64,000 nt of DNA, taken from assembly GCA_951394045.1 (NCBI GenBank), contig OX595986.1, forward strand, positions 3,563,534 to 3,627,533, read 5' to 3'. Position 1 is the stretch's first letter. The number at the start of each line of letters is the position of its first letter. The stretch comes from Nitzschia sp. DOCU1 (Eukaryota; Bacillariophyta; Bacillariophyceae; Bacillariales; Bacillariaceae). Position numbers and translations under genes: made by a program. Below, one piece after another: positions 1-10,645 of this stretch. The notes beneath the pieces are model-generated. The model was not told the DNA's origin, did not search any database, and saw only the letters and a program-made list of their open reading frames with translations.

Positions 1-1130
1 GATTCTTTGTTTACGAGTCCAAACAGCATCACGCCCAAGAACGTCAGAGTGCTTCTCAATAGATCCATTCAATGACAAGTTGATTCCTTCTGCGATATGG
101 CCGACGTTGGTCTGGGCAGAGCCATCGGATCCACCCTGGATGTTACAGACAAGCTTTCGCAGCAAATCGTAGGACTTAACTGGTGGCTCAATAGGCCCAG
201 CGGCTGATGCTTCCACTTGCATTTTATCATCCCCAGCTGCACCCTTGTCGTCGAATTCGTCACAAGTCAAGGTTTCCTCCATTTTCAATCCAAAGAGTGC
301 ATCCGTCAGGTTGTTTGCGCCACCCAGCTCAGTCTCTGACGTAAATGGCAGAGCCGCCTTGATCTGACTATCCTCCTTCATCTCTGCGGCTGCAATAGTC
401 ATCAATCCCGAAAAGAATTCTTCCGCATCCTGCTGCAAAGGAGCTCCATTCGGCCCAGTCTGAGCAAATTGAGGAAAGGCCATTTTCGTCGCTCGCACTA
501 GCGCCGAAGGTGCAATGGCATTCGACGTCCGATCGAGTTGATTGTACGTATCCCGCAACGACATCAAAAACAAAGCTTGTGCCGTGGTTGCCGAGGGATA
601 ATACGAGTCCAGTCCCCGACGCAATTGAGGAACCTTACGCAAGCATTGGATGACCGAGTTCAAATAACACGTGTTGCCCAGATTCTCCAAACCCGATGGC
701 TCCTGGACTTTGGCGACTTCTTCAGGCGGCAAATCTTCCAGGAAGACAGTCTTGGTCTTTGGACCCGTCAGCTCAGCGGCCGATCCCATCAACAAAAGTA
801 TCAAAGGTCCGCCCTTGGACTTGCTCAGAGCCGCCGCCAAGTCGACTGAGGCGAAATCAAAATCATCCTTCAACACACCCTTCCAAAGACCTGCGTAGGT
901 ACGGTAGTTACACGATTTCAACAGTGAGGGAAAAACACACACATTGCATGTACGCGATTCGTCAAATGCTGCTTACCCTTGCTTTTCGCCATGAGTTTCA
1001 TTCGATCTGCAGGAACTCGTGTCTTTTCCTCCAGCTCGGTTTTCAGGCCTTTGACCCCTCCCGCCACGACAAAGTCAAAGTCAAACGACTCCTTGCCCCA
1101 TTTCACACTCAAAGGTACAGTACCAGCCAT
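1..1130 (-). CDS. Ubiquitin-specific protease USP14/Ubp6, partial (3' end outside window)
   Basis: Proteasome-associated deubiquitinase that trims ubiquitin from substrates at the 19S cap. Exon 1 is 1130-977 and exon 2 runs from 890 to the left edge; the 86-base GT-AG intron (976-891) joins MAKSKG in frame. The N-terminal ~70 residues are a ubiquitin-like domain, the proteasome-docking module of this family. The Cys box GLENLGNTCYLN follows, with the probable catalytic Cys at residue 126, then a QQDAEEFF motif and an LFG/TLTC segment typical of USP14. The His box and C-terminus lie beyond base 1. Start chosen at the ATG opening the ubiquitin-like domain. Identification is strong; the missing third prevents checking the catalytic His/Asp. 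Confidence 0.93.
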
Positions 1131-1581
1131 TTTACAGGAATTTGATTTATGTGCTTGTGATGATACTACTTTGCCGCCGACGTCTTGTGCGTTCGGGCAA
1201 AAGGTGTTATTTGCTCAGGTAGTAAATATGCTGTGCTTGGATCTCCAAGGAAACGATGATGGGGCGAGGTCTCGTTCAAATGATGAGTTTGGGCTCGCCC
1301 TTGCTCTTTTGCGGACCGTTGATGACGAACGGCGAAATGAAGCCTTCTACTTTGAGAAGAAATTCTAAAGGCAATGTTGGGAATGAAGGTGGATATTTCA
1401 ACAAAAATTATTAACAAATATTCTTTTTTAACGCGCGAATTCCCAAGATCGCGATGGAAGCTCACCGAGCAGTGTCGGTGGGTAATAGGGAGCGTATACA
1501 TAGTAGCCAAGTTGGTATCCAAAGCTATGGAACGACGAGCAGCAAAATCTCAGCAATCAGAGGGACCCCATTGGTGTTGCT
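1131..1581. other. Intergenic, upstream of USP14 gene
   Basis: Between the start of the USP14 gene and the end of the VWA gene, both on the minus strand. It should hold the USP14 promoter. No convincing ORF, repeat or RNA gene seen. Confidence 0.5.
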
Positions 1582-2915
1582 TTACATGATGCAGCAACTA
1601 TCACTGTAGCAACTCTTGAGCTTCTTCATGTCGATCCAGGGAGACATTTTACTTGTCAACGGGTTCCACAGCTTTTCTTCCTTGTTTACGGCCACATTAA
1701 CACGGTACAAAAAGGCTTTGAAATCCAAGCTGGGGTCGGGCGCACCATCGAATTCGTCGGGTCCAAACAGCAAAATGAAAAATTCTCTCAACTCGTCGAG
1801 GTTCAGTCTCCTTTCGTCGAGCAGATCAAAGAGGCGGTGATGAAAACCCATCTCGCGTATGCGGTGTAGGCAGAGGCCGTAGTTTAGCCAAGGATTGAAT
1901 TGATGCACTTCCTTGCCTTCGCCAACCCAATCGTCCAGTACTTCCAGTCTCAACTCTAGTTGACTGTCCAAGTTGTTATAGTATTCGACCACATCATCTT
2001 CGTCCGTGCATAAACGAACGACAATCCAAACGGGAAGCCCCGCTAGCGATCGCAGATTGTTTTCAAATTCCGAACGAGTTATGGAACTGCAAACCCCATA
2101 TGAGTCCGTCGGGAGCCCATCCGTGGCAAGAATGATAACAACCTGCTGTCCTGTAGCTTGTAGCTGTGGTAGCATATCCATGATATTGGCTCGAATCTCG
2201 ATAATATGCTGGGACAGAGGTGTGCAGCCAGTGGGCGACGCCTGTATCATTGTTTGCATTGCAATTTGTAAATCCTCGTCAATAAAATTTGGTCCTCGTT
2301 CCGCTACAGAGAACTGTTGTGGCCCAACCATTCTTCCAGGATCATTCAAAAGCCGGAAAACCGTCGGTGCTTTCATCAGGGCTGAAATTTGAGCATGATA
2401 TTCGATGGTCTGCTGCAACTCACTCCAACGGCTGCACTTTACAAGCTTTACTAACTTCGCACTCAGACTTTCTGCAATCCGATGCCCATCTCCTTTGCTC
2501 ATGCTCCCTTTATTTCATGAACGAACCAGTTGAGTACTGTGCAAAATTTGTTGAAACGCAACAATCCTCGAAGAGTAAACGCACCTGAGTTATCTACCAC
2601 CCATATCCGCATTGGAAACACCTTACTGTTTCGCTGCATAGCATTGATAAGGCCCATTGTAAATCCTTGGCTTTTCAAGGATCTTATTTCATCTGCCCCC
2701 AAAGGGATTTGGTCGAATGGGCCTGAAGAATCAGGAATTATTACGCGCGAACTTCGACCCTTGGTTAACATCGTCGGGGCGGGGACTGCCGTCTGATGAT
2801 GATGGTCTGTAACGAATTCAGGGGTGGCAATCGCCACGGGGATATCTCCATCGAAAGCAGATGTCATGTTATTTGTTCTTTTGTCCATTTTGGTTTGTAG
2901 GGATGGTTGAATCAA
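1582..2915 (-). CDS. VWA-domain protein with C-terminal CaaX-like box
   Basis: Probable metal-dependent protein-binding domain protein of unknown partner. Two reading frames are joined by a 77-base intron (2584-2508): exon 1 2915-2585, exon 2 2507-1582, giving 418 residues. Splicing creates WVVDNSGSM, a complete MIDAS motif (DxSxS, Asp ~108), immediately followed by GDGHRI. Later ASPTGCTPL and ILATDGLPTD supply the Thr and Asp expected of a von Willebrand A domain. The C-terminal half has no family I recognise. The last four residues are CCIM, which fits a prenylation CaaX box and suggests membrane attachment. Without the splice the MIDAS motif would be broken, which supports the intron. Confidence 0.88.
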
Positions 2916-3214
2916 GTGTTGTCATGATCATCGGGATCGCAGAAAGGCACGGTTAAGTCGTGCCAACGAAGATGGCGGGCAAGATCGGATGCGAACGCAC
3001 TACGCATCGACCTCGTGAAAACTACGGTATTGGCAATATGCGCAGCCGGTGGTGTAGTCGCGGAGCTCGAAGATCTGCGAGTCAGGTCGTGATTGAAACC
3101 AACTTTTCCTCTGCTACAACTACTACCTAGTCAATTCGAGTATTCCTTACTTCGCGCTGAACTTCTAAGAGGTCGCTAGTCATCATTTGAAACTTTTACT
3201 GCAGTGCACCAATT

Positions 3215-4226
3215 TTAGCCTGCTCGAAAGGAAACTGGTGCCAAAAAGCGCCATCCAGGACGCAATCGAATCACATCATGATCCTGAAATCGATAGTCTC
3301 TTAGAAAGTCTTCCACCTTGGCCTCTTTAATGGTTCGGTCCGTTACATTCTGTGCTGCCTTGGCCTCATTCAAGGCCATGGTTACTAGCCATGCCGATGG
3401 AGAAGTAGGCCCCGGGTTTCGCGTATGATATCCAATCGCATAGGCCAAAGCACCCATCAAACCCAACGTATTGTGCGCTCGTTTGTAATTTTTGGTTTCG
3501 GATAGTTCCACCCACTTGTCCCGAAATTCCTCGAGTTTTTTCCGAACAATTTTTTCCGTGGCAAGAACGTTTTCAGTCGGTTCGTAGAATTTATCGTTGC
3601 GTCGTTCCGTGGGCAGAGCCAGAGGTAAGAGTAACACTTCTCGCGACCGAGACATTTCCAACCGTGTCAACAAGGGACGTGCCACAATACCCTCTCCTGC
3701 CGTTGCTTCTAATAGCAATAGATTCGAAGCATCCAACTCTTCTGATTTGTTTTTCGCATATCCCGGAACAATGATTCCTATGGCGACAATAGATAGCATT
3801 GAGAAACGACGCCAATAATGCAATGATAGTCCATGGCAGGACTCCCATCCTGAAATACACCACACACTCACCACAATGATCAAATTTTCCATCTTGTACT
3901 ACTTTGTTCGGGTCGTCCCGACAAAGAAAGGCCCTTCCCAGCACACAAATCAATGCTGCCACGGGCCCTGACGCACAAGTTTCCCACCGCCGGTCAAACA
4001 AGAGCACATCCCCGGGGCGACACCTTTCAATCATCAAATCATCGATGGATTGGACGTTGGGAACCCGCACTCGCGTCCGTACTTCTTCGGCTCGCTTGCT
4101 GCGTTGGTCGATGGACCATTTCCACCACACCAGCACGGGCACGGACGACACGGCTATTCCTGCTCCAATCTTTTGAAAGACGCGAATGCGCTTGGGTGTG
4201 AAGAAATTCTTGATACGAGATGCCAT
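3215..4226 (-). CDS. Papain-like fold protein (YiiX/NlpC-P60-like), possible loss of catalytic Cys
   Basis: Exon 1 4226-3872, intron 3871-3778 (94 bases, GTGAGT...TAG), exon 2 3777-3215; 305 residues. Splicing restores FDHCGIIVPGY. Residues ~20-38 are hydrophobic and flanked by basic residues, so it is probably membrane-anchored. The order PGDVLLFDR (residues ~70-80), DHCGI (His117), LLEAT and RPLLTRLEM resembles circularly permuted papain-like hydrolases (YiiX/YaeF, NlpC/P60 superfamily). In those families a Cys-Ser pair follows late in the domain; here the comparable place reads TSPSAWLV (Ser246), so the nucleophile may be replaced. Family assignment is by motif order only; substrate unknown. 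Confidence 0.7.
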
Positions 4227-4634
4227 GGCTGGCGATAGAGTTTGTTGTTCGAAGAGTTACACAATGGATGGAAGATGGGTACCAAGAGAGATCTTTGTCG
4301 GGCGCTGGTGGTTGGTTGCTTCGCCAACTCACATCGTCATCGATGGATATCTTCTCTCGCTCTTGCTTTTTGCATCCACCGCATTTTGCGCGCGTAAAAC
4401 TTGACGCCGAGCCTGCTGTCAGTCGAATGAATCGAATCAAATCGTTTGCATGCTCGTCTCGCGCCGGCCTGCCCACCCTGCCTGCCGATACGATCACGAC
4501 CATGATGACCATCCGTTGACAGGCAGCGCTTCGAGGTTTCAAAAATGTTGCATCGATTTTGCTCAAGACGTTGATTGCGCTCCTGTTATCATTGTCATCT
4601 TGTGTAGCTTTTGCAAAGTAATCTAGTTATCAAA
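4227..4634. promoter_or_regulatory. Divergent promoter region, papain-like gene / SARNP gene
   Basis: 408 bases between two genes that start away from each other, so both promoters must lie here. No ORF or specific regulatory motif is convincing. Confidence 0.5.
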
Positions 4635-5572
4635 ATGGGGACAGACGTGAAAAAGTTGAAAGGTGCGGCAAATTTGCGAAAGAGTCAAACTGATCCATTG
4701 GATAGAGGACCACCAAGGAACCACCGTGATTCCAGACTTTTGCAATATTGAGAGGCTGTGATATGTGCCAATAGGGGGTCAAGTCATTCTCATGTGTATT
4801 TGTTTGTTGTTATTTTGTTTTTGCATGATCAGTTTCGGATCTCCGAAATGAACTCCAGAGACGCGGTTTGTCGACAGAGGGATTGAAAGCCGAGTTGGTG
4901 AATCGTTTGCAGGCTCGATTGGACGAGGAAGAATTTGGTTTGGCAGAACCACCTCCGGCAGGGGACCCCGCTCCGTCGGGAGAACCCGTGGTAGAAAAGA
5001 CGACCCCACCCAAGGAAGACAAACCGGTGGCTGCCGCCCCCAAGAAAGTGGATCCACCGGCAAAGGCCCCCGCAGCCGCTGCAAAAGATCCGAAAGGAGC
5101 CAAGGCCGCCGATAAAAAGGAGGAATCGAGTAAATCCGTAGAGAAAACAGAAGAAGAAGGTAATGAGACTGAAAAAGCTCCTGCAGAATCACCGGAAAAG
5201 ACCAAAGTGACAGCAGGCATGTCGTTTGATGAAAAGAAAAAGGCACGAGCGGCTCGTTTCCAAATGCCGGTGATTGACGTGGCCAAGAAAAGTAATGAAC
5301 AAAACCGGGAACAACGGAAAAGAAAAGGAGGTGGTAGAGGGGCCGGCCGTGGTGGTGGTGATGATCGAGGGAAGCCCAAGGGTGGACGCGGCGAGGGTGC
5401 TCCTGGGGCCGCAAAGCGCCAAAAGAAGGAAACGGCAACGGAATCCTTTGACAAATTGTCCAAAGAAGAGTTGGAGAAACGATTGGAGAGGGCCAAGAAA
5501 TACAACATAGAGGGCAGCCAAGTGGATGCTATGAGGGCGGCCCTGCGAAAGCATCGATTTGAATCGAAATAA
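4635..5572 (+). CDS. SAP-domain RNA-export protein, SARNP/CIP29/Tho1-like
   Basis: Nuclear DNA/RNA-binding protein of the THO/TREX mRNA export pathway, by family. Exon 1 4635-4662 is only 28 bases and encodes MGTDVKKLK; the intron 4663-4832 (170 bases, the longest assigned here) ends in TGATCAG; exon 2 is 4833-5572; total 255 residues. The splice completes an N-terminal SAP motif (LKVSDLRNELQRRGLSTEGL, residues ~8-27). A low-complexity Pro/Ala/Lys/Glu linker follows, then AARFQMP (residues ~150), an RGG-rich stretch, and a C-terminal conserved helix LEKRLERAKKYNI. SAP plus the RF-x-x-P-like and C-terminal motifs match SARNP/Tho1. The unspliced ORF would miss half the SAP domain. Confidence 0.88.
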
Positions 5573-5960
5573 AGGGGTTCGTTGGATGGTGAACAAAATG
5601 TATATGTGTAATAGAGTGCACTCATAAGTTTGCAGCGGCACTCGTTCGTAAGATGTCAAATTTCGCTACAAAGCTAGTTTTCTAGTTTGCGACTTGTCGC
5701 ATGTAGAAATTCAGGATTGGAACAAGTGCGATGTTATTGCTGGGTATAGCGGTGGCAGGTTGCCGTGGTCGCGGCTACGGACGCAGAAGGGTGATTTTTC
5801 TATCCTACCTGTAGTGTTGAATAGTTGAGGATGCTAAATATCATATCTTCGAGTGATTCCACTGCTAAAAGTCTGAACCGCATTCATCACTACATGCAGA
5901 TGAAAGTTCTACCAATGGATAGGAGTTACGGGGAACGTTACTCTTAGACGCTAACAATGG
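5573..5960. other. Intergenic between convergent genes
   Basis: 388 bases separating the ends of the SARNP gene and the caspase-like gene. Expected to hold both 3' ends; nothing else seen. Confidence 0.5.
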
Positions 5961-7556
5961 TCATCTTTTAGCTTTAGAGCAGCAGGATTTTTTTCGTCGT
6001 TTCTCGACATAGAATAACGGGGAAAGCTGCTTATCTCCATCCTCGTATGCTAGTGGACAGTACTTGCCCGTGAGTGGGAATTGTGCATGCGTTGCCAACA
6101 CTTTCAGCGGTACCTTGTTTGGATCCAGAGGCTTGGCATCGTACAACTCCTCGTCCTCTGGCCAAAAGGCTGTGAGTTTGGAACCGATTTCGTCGCTAGC
6201 ATTGCATACTGTCTTCCCGCTCGACTCGATGCTCCAAAATAACGCCTTGCGCGCATACAAGTCCTCTTTTCCCTTGACTGATTCGAGGGAATCTAGGAAT
6301 GGCCGATTGGCTACGTTTGGGCTAGAAATGGCCTGTACAGGTATCAAATCCGTTTCATCGTCGTGTAGCCATTGTACCGGCACATGGGCACCAAAAGGTG
6401 GCTCTTGGTTGCAATCATCAAATTCCACAAAGTCGTCCCAATCAAAGTAACGCCAGTCTAGCACTCTTGCCGAATGGATCTCGCCATCTGAATCTGCTGC
6501 TTTGATCATGGTATTTGGTTCGAGGGAAAAGTCAAGGTATTTGAAATTTCTTGCCAGCACGCACTGCGCCTTTTCGAACTGTTCCGGAATCATGTACATT
6601 TGACCCATGTAAAAGTTGTTCATCAGCTGTTTGCGCTTCGCTTCAACGTTCCACTTCAAACCTTTCCCAGGATATGAAACTTCCAGCTCGACAGACTCGT
6701 CATCCGGTTCGGAAAGTATTGTTGCATCCAGCCAACAAGGTGGTATGTAATCCGCCCCAGGTTTGTAGGGACCGCCACGGTGCTTGTAAAAGACGCAGCT
6801 ACCAACCGACCATCTCGAAGATACTATAGCGTCCTCTGGTACGTGCTCATCCAGTCTATCCCATTCAAAGGGCCCCGTGATATCATCTGGTTGGCGTCGG
6901 GGCATCCAGTCGCATCGATTGTAGTCGGCGCCAGCCGTGGCGTATGGAGTAAATTGATCGCCGAGGGCGAAAGCAATGCGGTCGGAAATACGATCAATGA
7001 TATGGCTCAACGGCAATTTTCCGTCACTGCACCGCATCCCTGCGAGCCAACAGTTATTCAGGACCCACTCCTCGTCATCGGCATCATCGCTAGCCTCGAT
7101 AAATGGTGGAGTTGTAGCCAATACAATGTACTGCTTGGTGACAGTGTACGGTGGAGATAGCCATCTCGTCAGATTCCCAGAGGCACAGCAATCTGGGAGG
7201 TAGAGCACTCGTTCTCCCTGGAAAAAGTTCTCGATTGCACTCGTCACCTCCCGATACTTCCACATGGCCTTTCGAGTATTAAATCCCTCTGGTGAGCCGT
7301 GGCCGCCATAGTAAAACACCAATGTAGTTCGCGGCCGTGTACCCTCAAGAAATTTGATGAGCTGCTTCTGACAGTTGGTATTGGTACACTTTCCGTCTTT
7401 GACATGGCAGATCTGATCGGGCGGAACGCCAGCTGCCAAATATTCGTTGTACAAGGCAATGTCGCCTTGCTCGACTCGATTTTCCGGCCATTCTTTGCAG
7501 TGCCCGACAATGAACACAAAGAAGGATTCGGGGTGGCCGTAGTCAACCTCGTCCAT
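5961..7556 (-). CDS. Caspase-like cysteine protease with C-terminal Agenet/Tudor-like region
   Basis: Single-exon, 531 residues. The N-terminal ~230 residues have the clan CD (caspase/metacaspase) signature: strand SFFVFIVG, His86 in FYYGGHG and the Cys pair in LPDCCASG (Cys124 the probable nucleophile). Metacaspases usually read D-S-C-H-S-G here; this copy has Cys and Ala at the two variable sites. Residues ~245-450 contain two stretches (VGSCVFYKHRGG...WLDATIL; NTMIKAADSDGEIHSARVLDW) that resemble Tudor/Agenet barrels. The C-terminus ends RRKKSCCSKAKR, a basic, cysteine-containing tail that could be palmitoylated. Start is the first ATG after an upstream in-frame stop. I am confident of the protease fold, less so of the second region. 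Confidence 0.8.
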   Translation of the reverse strand: MDEVDYGHPESFFVFIVGHCKEWPENRVEQGDIALYNEYLAAGVPPDQICHVKDGKCTNTNCQKQLIKFLEGTRPRTTLVFYYGGHGSPEGFNTRKAMWKYREVTSAIENFFQGERVLYLPDCCASGNLTRWLSPPYTVTKQYIVLATTPPFIEASDDADDEEWVLNNCWLAGMRCSDGKLPLSHIIDRISDRIAFALGDQFTPYATAGADYNRCDWMPRRQPDDITGPFEWDRLDEHVPEDAIVSSRWSVGSCVFYKHRGGPYKPGADYIPPCWLDATILSEPDDESVELEVSYPGKGLKWNVEAKRKQLMNNFYMGQMYMIPEQFEKAQCVLARNFKYLDFSLEPNTMIKAADSDGEIHSARVLDWRYFDWDDFVEFDDCNQEPPFGAHVPVQWLHDDETDLIPVQAISSPNVANRPFLDSLESVKGKEDLYARKALFWSIESSGKTVCNASDEIGSKLTAFWPEDEELYDAKPLDPNKVPLKVLATHAQFPLTGKYCPLAYEDGDKQLSPLFYVEKRRKKSCCSKAKR

Positions 7557-8489
7557 TTCTTCCTTGGTAGTGGTCTTGCAGTTTTAATAGAAATGGCGGA
7601 GATAGTTGCAACCATGACAATAAGACCAACCGAGTCGTCTTGGGGCCGATCATCGTCGCCATAGAGTTAGTTGTATCCGTTGGGTCAATTGCTTCCAGGA
7701 GGGCCAGGGAGGGCTTGCTCGCTCGGTGGATTACGCCTGTCGCATATTTTTCTGGACGGTGGAAATGCGTTCCCCCTTTTGCCCATCCCCCACTCCCACC
7801 CCCCACCAATGAAGCACGTCGACAGAAGAACGGGGATGGCGGGTCTCGTGTGACACCACGACTGCTGCTACACAGGCAGTCCATCCGCTTCGCATTCAAA
7901 ATTGCGCGGGAATGGGCAAAGACGATCCGAAAGCAATCTTGTGAACTTCGTCCAACTTCATTTCGAAACCAACATTTCTGCTGTTCTCGTCAATGTGTGA
8001 CATCGACGTCAGATCACCTGAGAAACTCAAAATAAGCTAATCCGCTCCTAGCTAAAGCATCTGCCCTTGTCTCTTCTAGTTCGGGTGCTATTAGTTTCCA
8101 ATACAGAAGATATTACAGTCTCTCTCTAGCTTCCATAGTAGGTGGTTGCCATCTGCTAATGTAGAAGCTTTTAAGAACAAGGCAGTACTACAACCGTCGC
8201 GATGGAAAGGGGTACTAACATTTGTAAATTTTCGCTGGTGCTTAGCGATGCAAAGCAACCTGAACGCACTCCAGAAACTGATTGCAAATCGAGCACTCAA
8301 CCGCTGGCTATTAGTACTGATACTATTAGAATCTGAATGTGTTTAGAAGAAGCATTACAAGGTAGTTTACAATAATGCTTTTGTATTAGTAGTTGTTCTT
8401 CTTTACAGTTGCACTGGATATCCCAGGCAAAAGTTCCCCCTTTTTTAAGTGCTCGCTATTCTCGTTCCGAGTGTGGCGTCTATGATCAT
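7557..8489. other. Intergenic region
   Basis: 933 bases between the start of the caspase-like gene and the end of the basic-region gene, both minus strand. It contains a short C/A-rich tract near 7775-7805 and ORFs with no recognisable features; presumed promoter of the caspase-like gene. Confidence 0.5.
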
Positions 8490-9293
8490 CTATTCGTAAT
8501 CGCATCTGGAGTACCCTTTGCTGTATGCTGGCGGGTAGTATCCATAGCGTGGAGCAGGAGCACCGGCTCGATGGTGCATCCCCATGCCGTAGTATGGGGG
8601 AGGCGCTCGTCCGTGTCGCATGTATCCGAATGATTCGTAAGCAGGATGCTCCCAGTCTCGGTAGTAGCGATACTTTGTCGGCGGGGCACTCGTTCGCGTT
8701 ACGCTAGGACGAGGGCTTTCTTCTTTCGCTTTCGAAGCAGGCGAGGATGGGGGCGTAGAGCCAGATTTCAGGGACAGCATGGCTGCGATGGCTGCCTCCT
8801 CTTCGGCCACAAGCGGTTCTTCAGCTTTAGTTTGAGGGGCCGTGACGATTTTCAAGACTTTGTGCGTCCGGGGAGACGAAGGTTCAGCGGTGGCGATGCT
8901 CTCTTCTGATGAGCTTCGGGAGACCATTGGTACGCCATGAGCACGTTGAGCCTCTTCGAACGAACGCTGCGAGTCGAAGGAGACACAGTTGAAAATCGGC
9001 TCTCTTTGTGGCGACGAAAGAGGGAATCTCTTTGGCGGAACAAGACCAAATGGGGAACTGTGGCTTGGAGCACAGTGGTTGGGGACGTCGGACCCTGAGT
9101 CTTGGGACCGAGAAAAGCCTTGGTGGGCACCATCGTCATTACGACGCTGTTCAAGAACCGCTTCCCGCTTTCGAGCACGGCAGCGCTGCTGTCTCAACCG
9201 AGCTGCTGCTCTCTTCCTTGCCAAACGTTCAGTTGGGCTAAGCTTAGTAGGGCTCTCAGTCTTGGCGGCCATGGTGTTTTCTTTCTCTTCCAC
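8490..9293 (-). CDS. bZIP-like basic-region protein without an evident leucine zipper
   Basis: 267 residues, one exon. Residues ~19-45 (ERLARKRAAARLRQQRCRAR) match the DNA-contacting basic region of bZIP factors in spacing of Arg/Lys and the QRCRARKR core, but the invariant Asn is Ala/Arg and no heptad of Leu follows. The middle is Ser/Pro-rich (several SP sites) and the C-terminal ~60 residues are rich in Tyr, Gly, Pro and Arg (YGYYPPAYSKGY), like low-complexity phase-separating tails. Probably nuclear and nucleic-acid-binding; function unknown. Met8 is an alternative start. Confidence 0.7.
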   Translation of the reverse strand: MEEKENTMAAKTESPTKLSPTERLARKRAAARLRQQRCRARKREAVLEQRRNDDGAHQGFSRSQDSGSDVPNHCAPSHSSPFGLVPPKRFPLSSPQREPIFNCVSFDSQRSFEEAQRAHGVPMVSRSSSEESIATAEPSSPRTHKVLKIVTAPQTKAEEPLVAEEEAAIAAMLSLKSGSTPPSSPASKAKEESPRPSVTRTSAPPTKYRYYRDWEHPAYESFGYMRHGRAPPPYYGMGMHHRAGAPAPRYGYYPPAYSKGYSRCDYE

Positions 9294-9958
9294 GATACCT
9301 TTATGGGTTGGTCAAAATTTATAACCCATCGCAGTGCAAGAACCACAGTCAATGTCACACCCACCAACCATGCTTTGGATAATGCAGTTAAAGTTTAACG
9401 TTAACCTTTAGTAATTAGACTTCTCGCGATGCCAACAACCGTTGTTCCCGTAAAAGTGTTCAACATAAAACAATTAAATGCTGAATATGGAATATGAAAT
9501 TGGGTATTTTTCTTCGAATGTGGCGTAGTTCACCTAGGTTCCATTCTCGCCCATCCCTTGCTTCAAACAAAGTTAATTAGATGATTTTATATGTGGTCTA
9601 GAAGTAACATTTCTGTTGATGTAACACGAGAAACGGGACCCAGCGAAGCAACGTTGGAGGCAGGTCGGTTTTCAGTCATGCTTAATGTGACGGCAAAGGA
9701 CGTCAACAAAACAGCACTCCGATAGATGTGCATCCGTGATCTACCGTCGACTTGCTAGTAGAAGACCTGATGGCCTCAACGGTCGATATGATAGTCCGTA
9801 GACCCAATCCACTTCATCGACGCCTTCCTAGGACTCATTCGAAGCCTCAGCAGCATCAATTTTATCCTCGCTGAAGAGTCGTCAATTTCCAAGGAAATTG
9901 TCCAACAAACCAAAGTGCAATCAACATACGCGGTAGAAGTGCCCGTTCCGTTTAAAAA
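9294..9958. promoter_or_regulatory. Divergent intergenic region
   Basis: 665 bases between two genes starting in opposite directions. GACGTCA occurs near 9699, but such motifs are expected by chance at this length. No ORF supported. Confidence 0.45.
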
Positions 9959-10330
9959 ATGATTTCATTGTCAAAAGAACACAGGGGTCGCAGTGTCAGA
10001 TACATTGCAAGCTTCCTTGGGATAGTTCTTATTACTTTGGGTGTCTATGTGGCTTATTCGAGTTGCATTCCCGTCGACGTTTCATCCGTAGGCATTGAGC
10101 CCACCGGGCTCCGTGGCGCTGAGAGACGCCTCCCTGCCATTAAAGTCGACCAAAAAACAGCTGCAGCGGCCGGGTGCGCACTTGGAATACTTTTTGTGCT
10201 AATGTGTCTCTGCAAGTGTTGCTGCTGTGGGCGAGGAGTTCGATGCAGCATGTGCGATATTCTTGCGTGCGTGTGCCTCTACGAGATTTGTTGCGACGAC
10301 GCCCGCGTCGGAGACTTTCAACTCATTTGA
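9959..10330 (+). CDS. Small cysteine-rich two-segment membrane protein
   Basis: 123 residues, not recognised. Hydrophobic segment 1 at residues ~15-34 (IASFLGIVLITLGVYVAY) may be a signal anchor; segment 2 at ~69-88 runs into a dense Cys cluster (CLCKCCCCGRG, then CSMCDILACVCLYEICC). At least 15 Cys lie in the last 50 residues, which suggests palmitoylation or metal binding at a membrane. Acidic end DDARVGDF. The composition is unlike random sequence, so I regard it as real. Confidence 0.6.
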   Translation: MISLSKEHRGRSVRYIASFLGIVLITLGVYVAYSSCIPVDVSSVGIEPTGLRGAERRLPAIKVDQKTAAAAGCALGILFVLMCLCKCCCCGRGVRCSMCDILACVCLYEICCDDARVGDFQLI

Positions 10331-10645
10331 ATTTGAAGAGGTGCCACTTATCCGGTTTGCTTTACGAGAACAGTCTGGTGGTGTGCGAAGTCATGATCGA
10401 GTAAGGGGATCGAATGCCCCCAATCTTCGGCGGAACTCAATTGAATTTCAACTGATTCGGTGGACCCCACCGTTCCTCAGCGAATCCCAAGCTCTGCCAT
10501 AGATCCAGTCTGCTCGTCGAGAGGCGTTTTCTCCGAAACGTAACCATGTAGATAGTCACATCCTCCTTAACTCCTGAAATGAAATCACCGCGCCCTACGT
10601 AAGTGGGGTTGGGTCGGGCACTTTCTTGTAGAGTTACTCGTAGGC
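10331..10645. other. Intergenic between convergent genes
   Basis: 315 bases. A minus-strand frame (10437-10727) could be an alternative last exon of the LRR gene; otherwise nothing seen. Confidence 0.4.
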
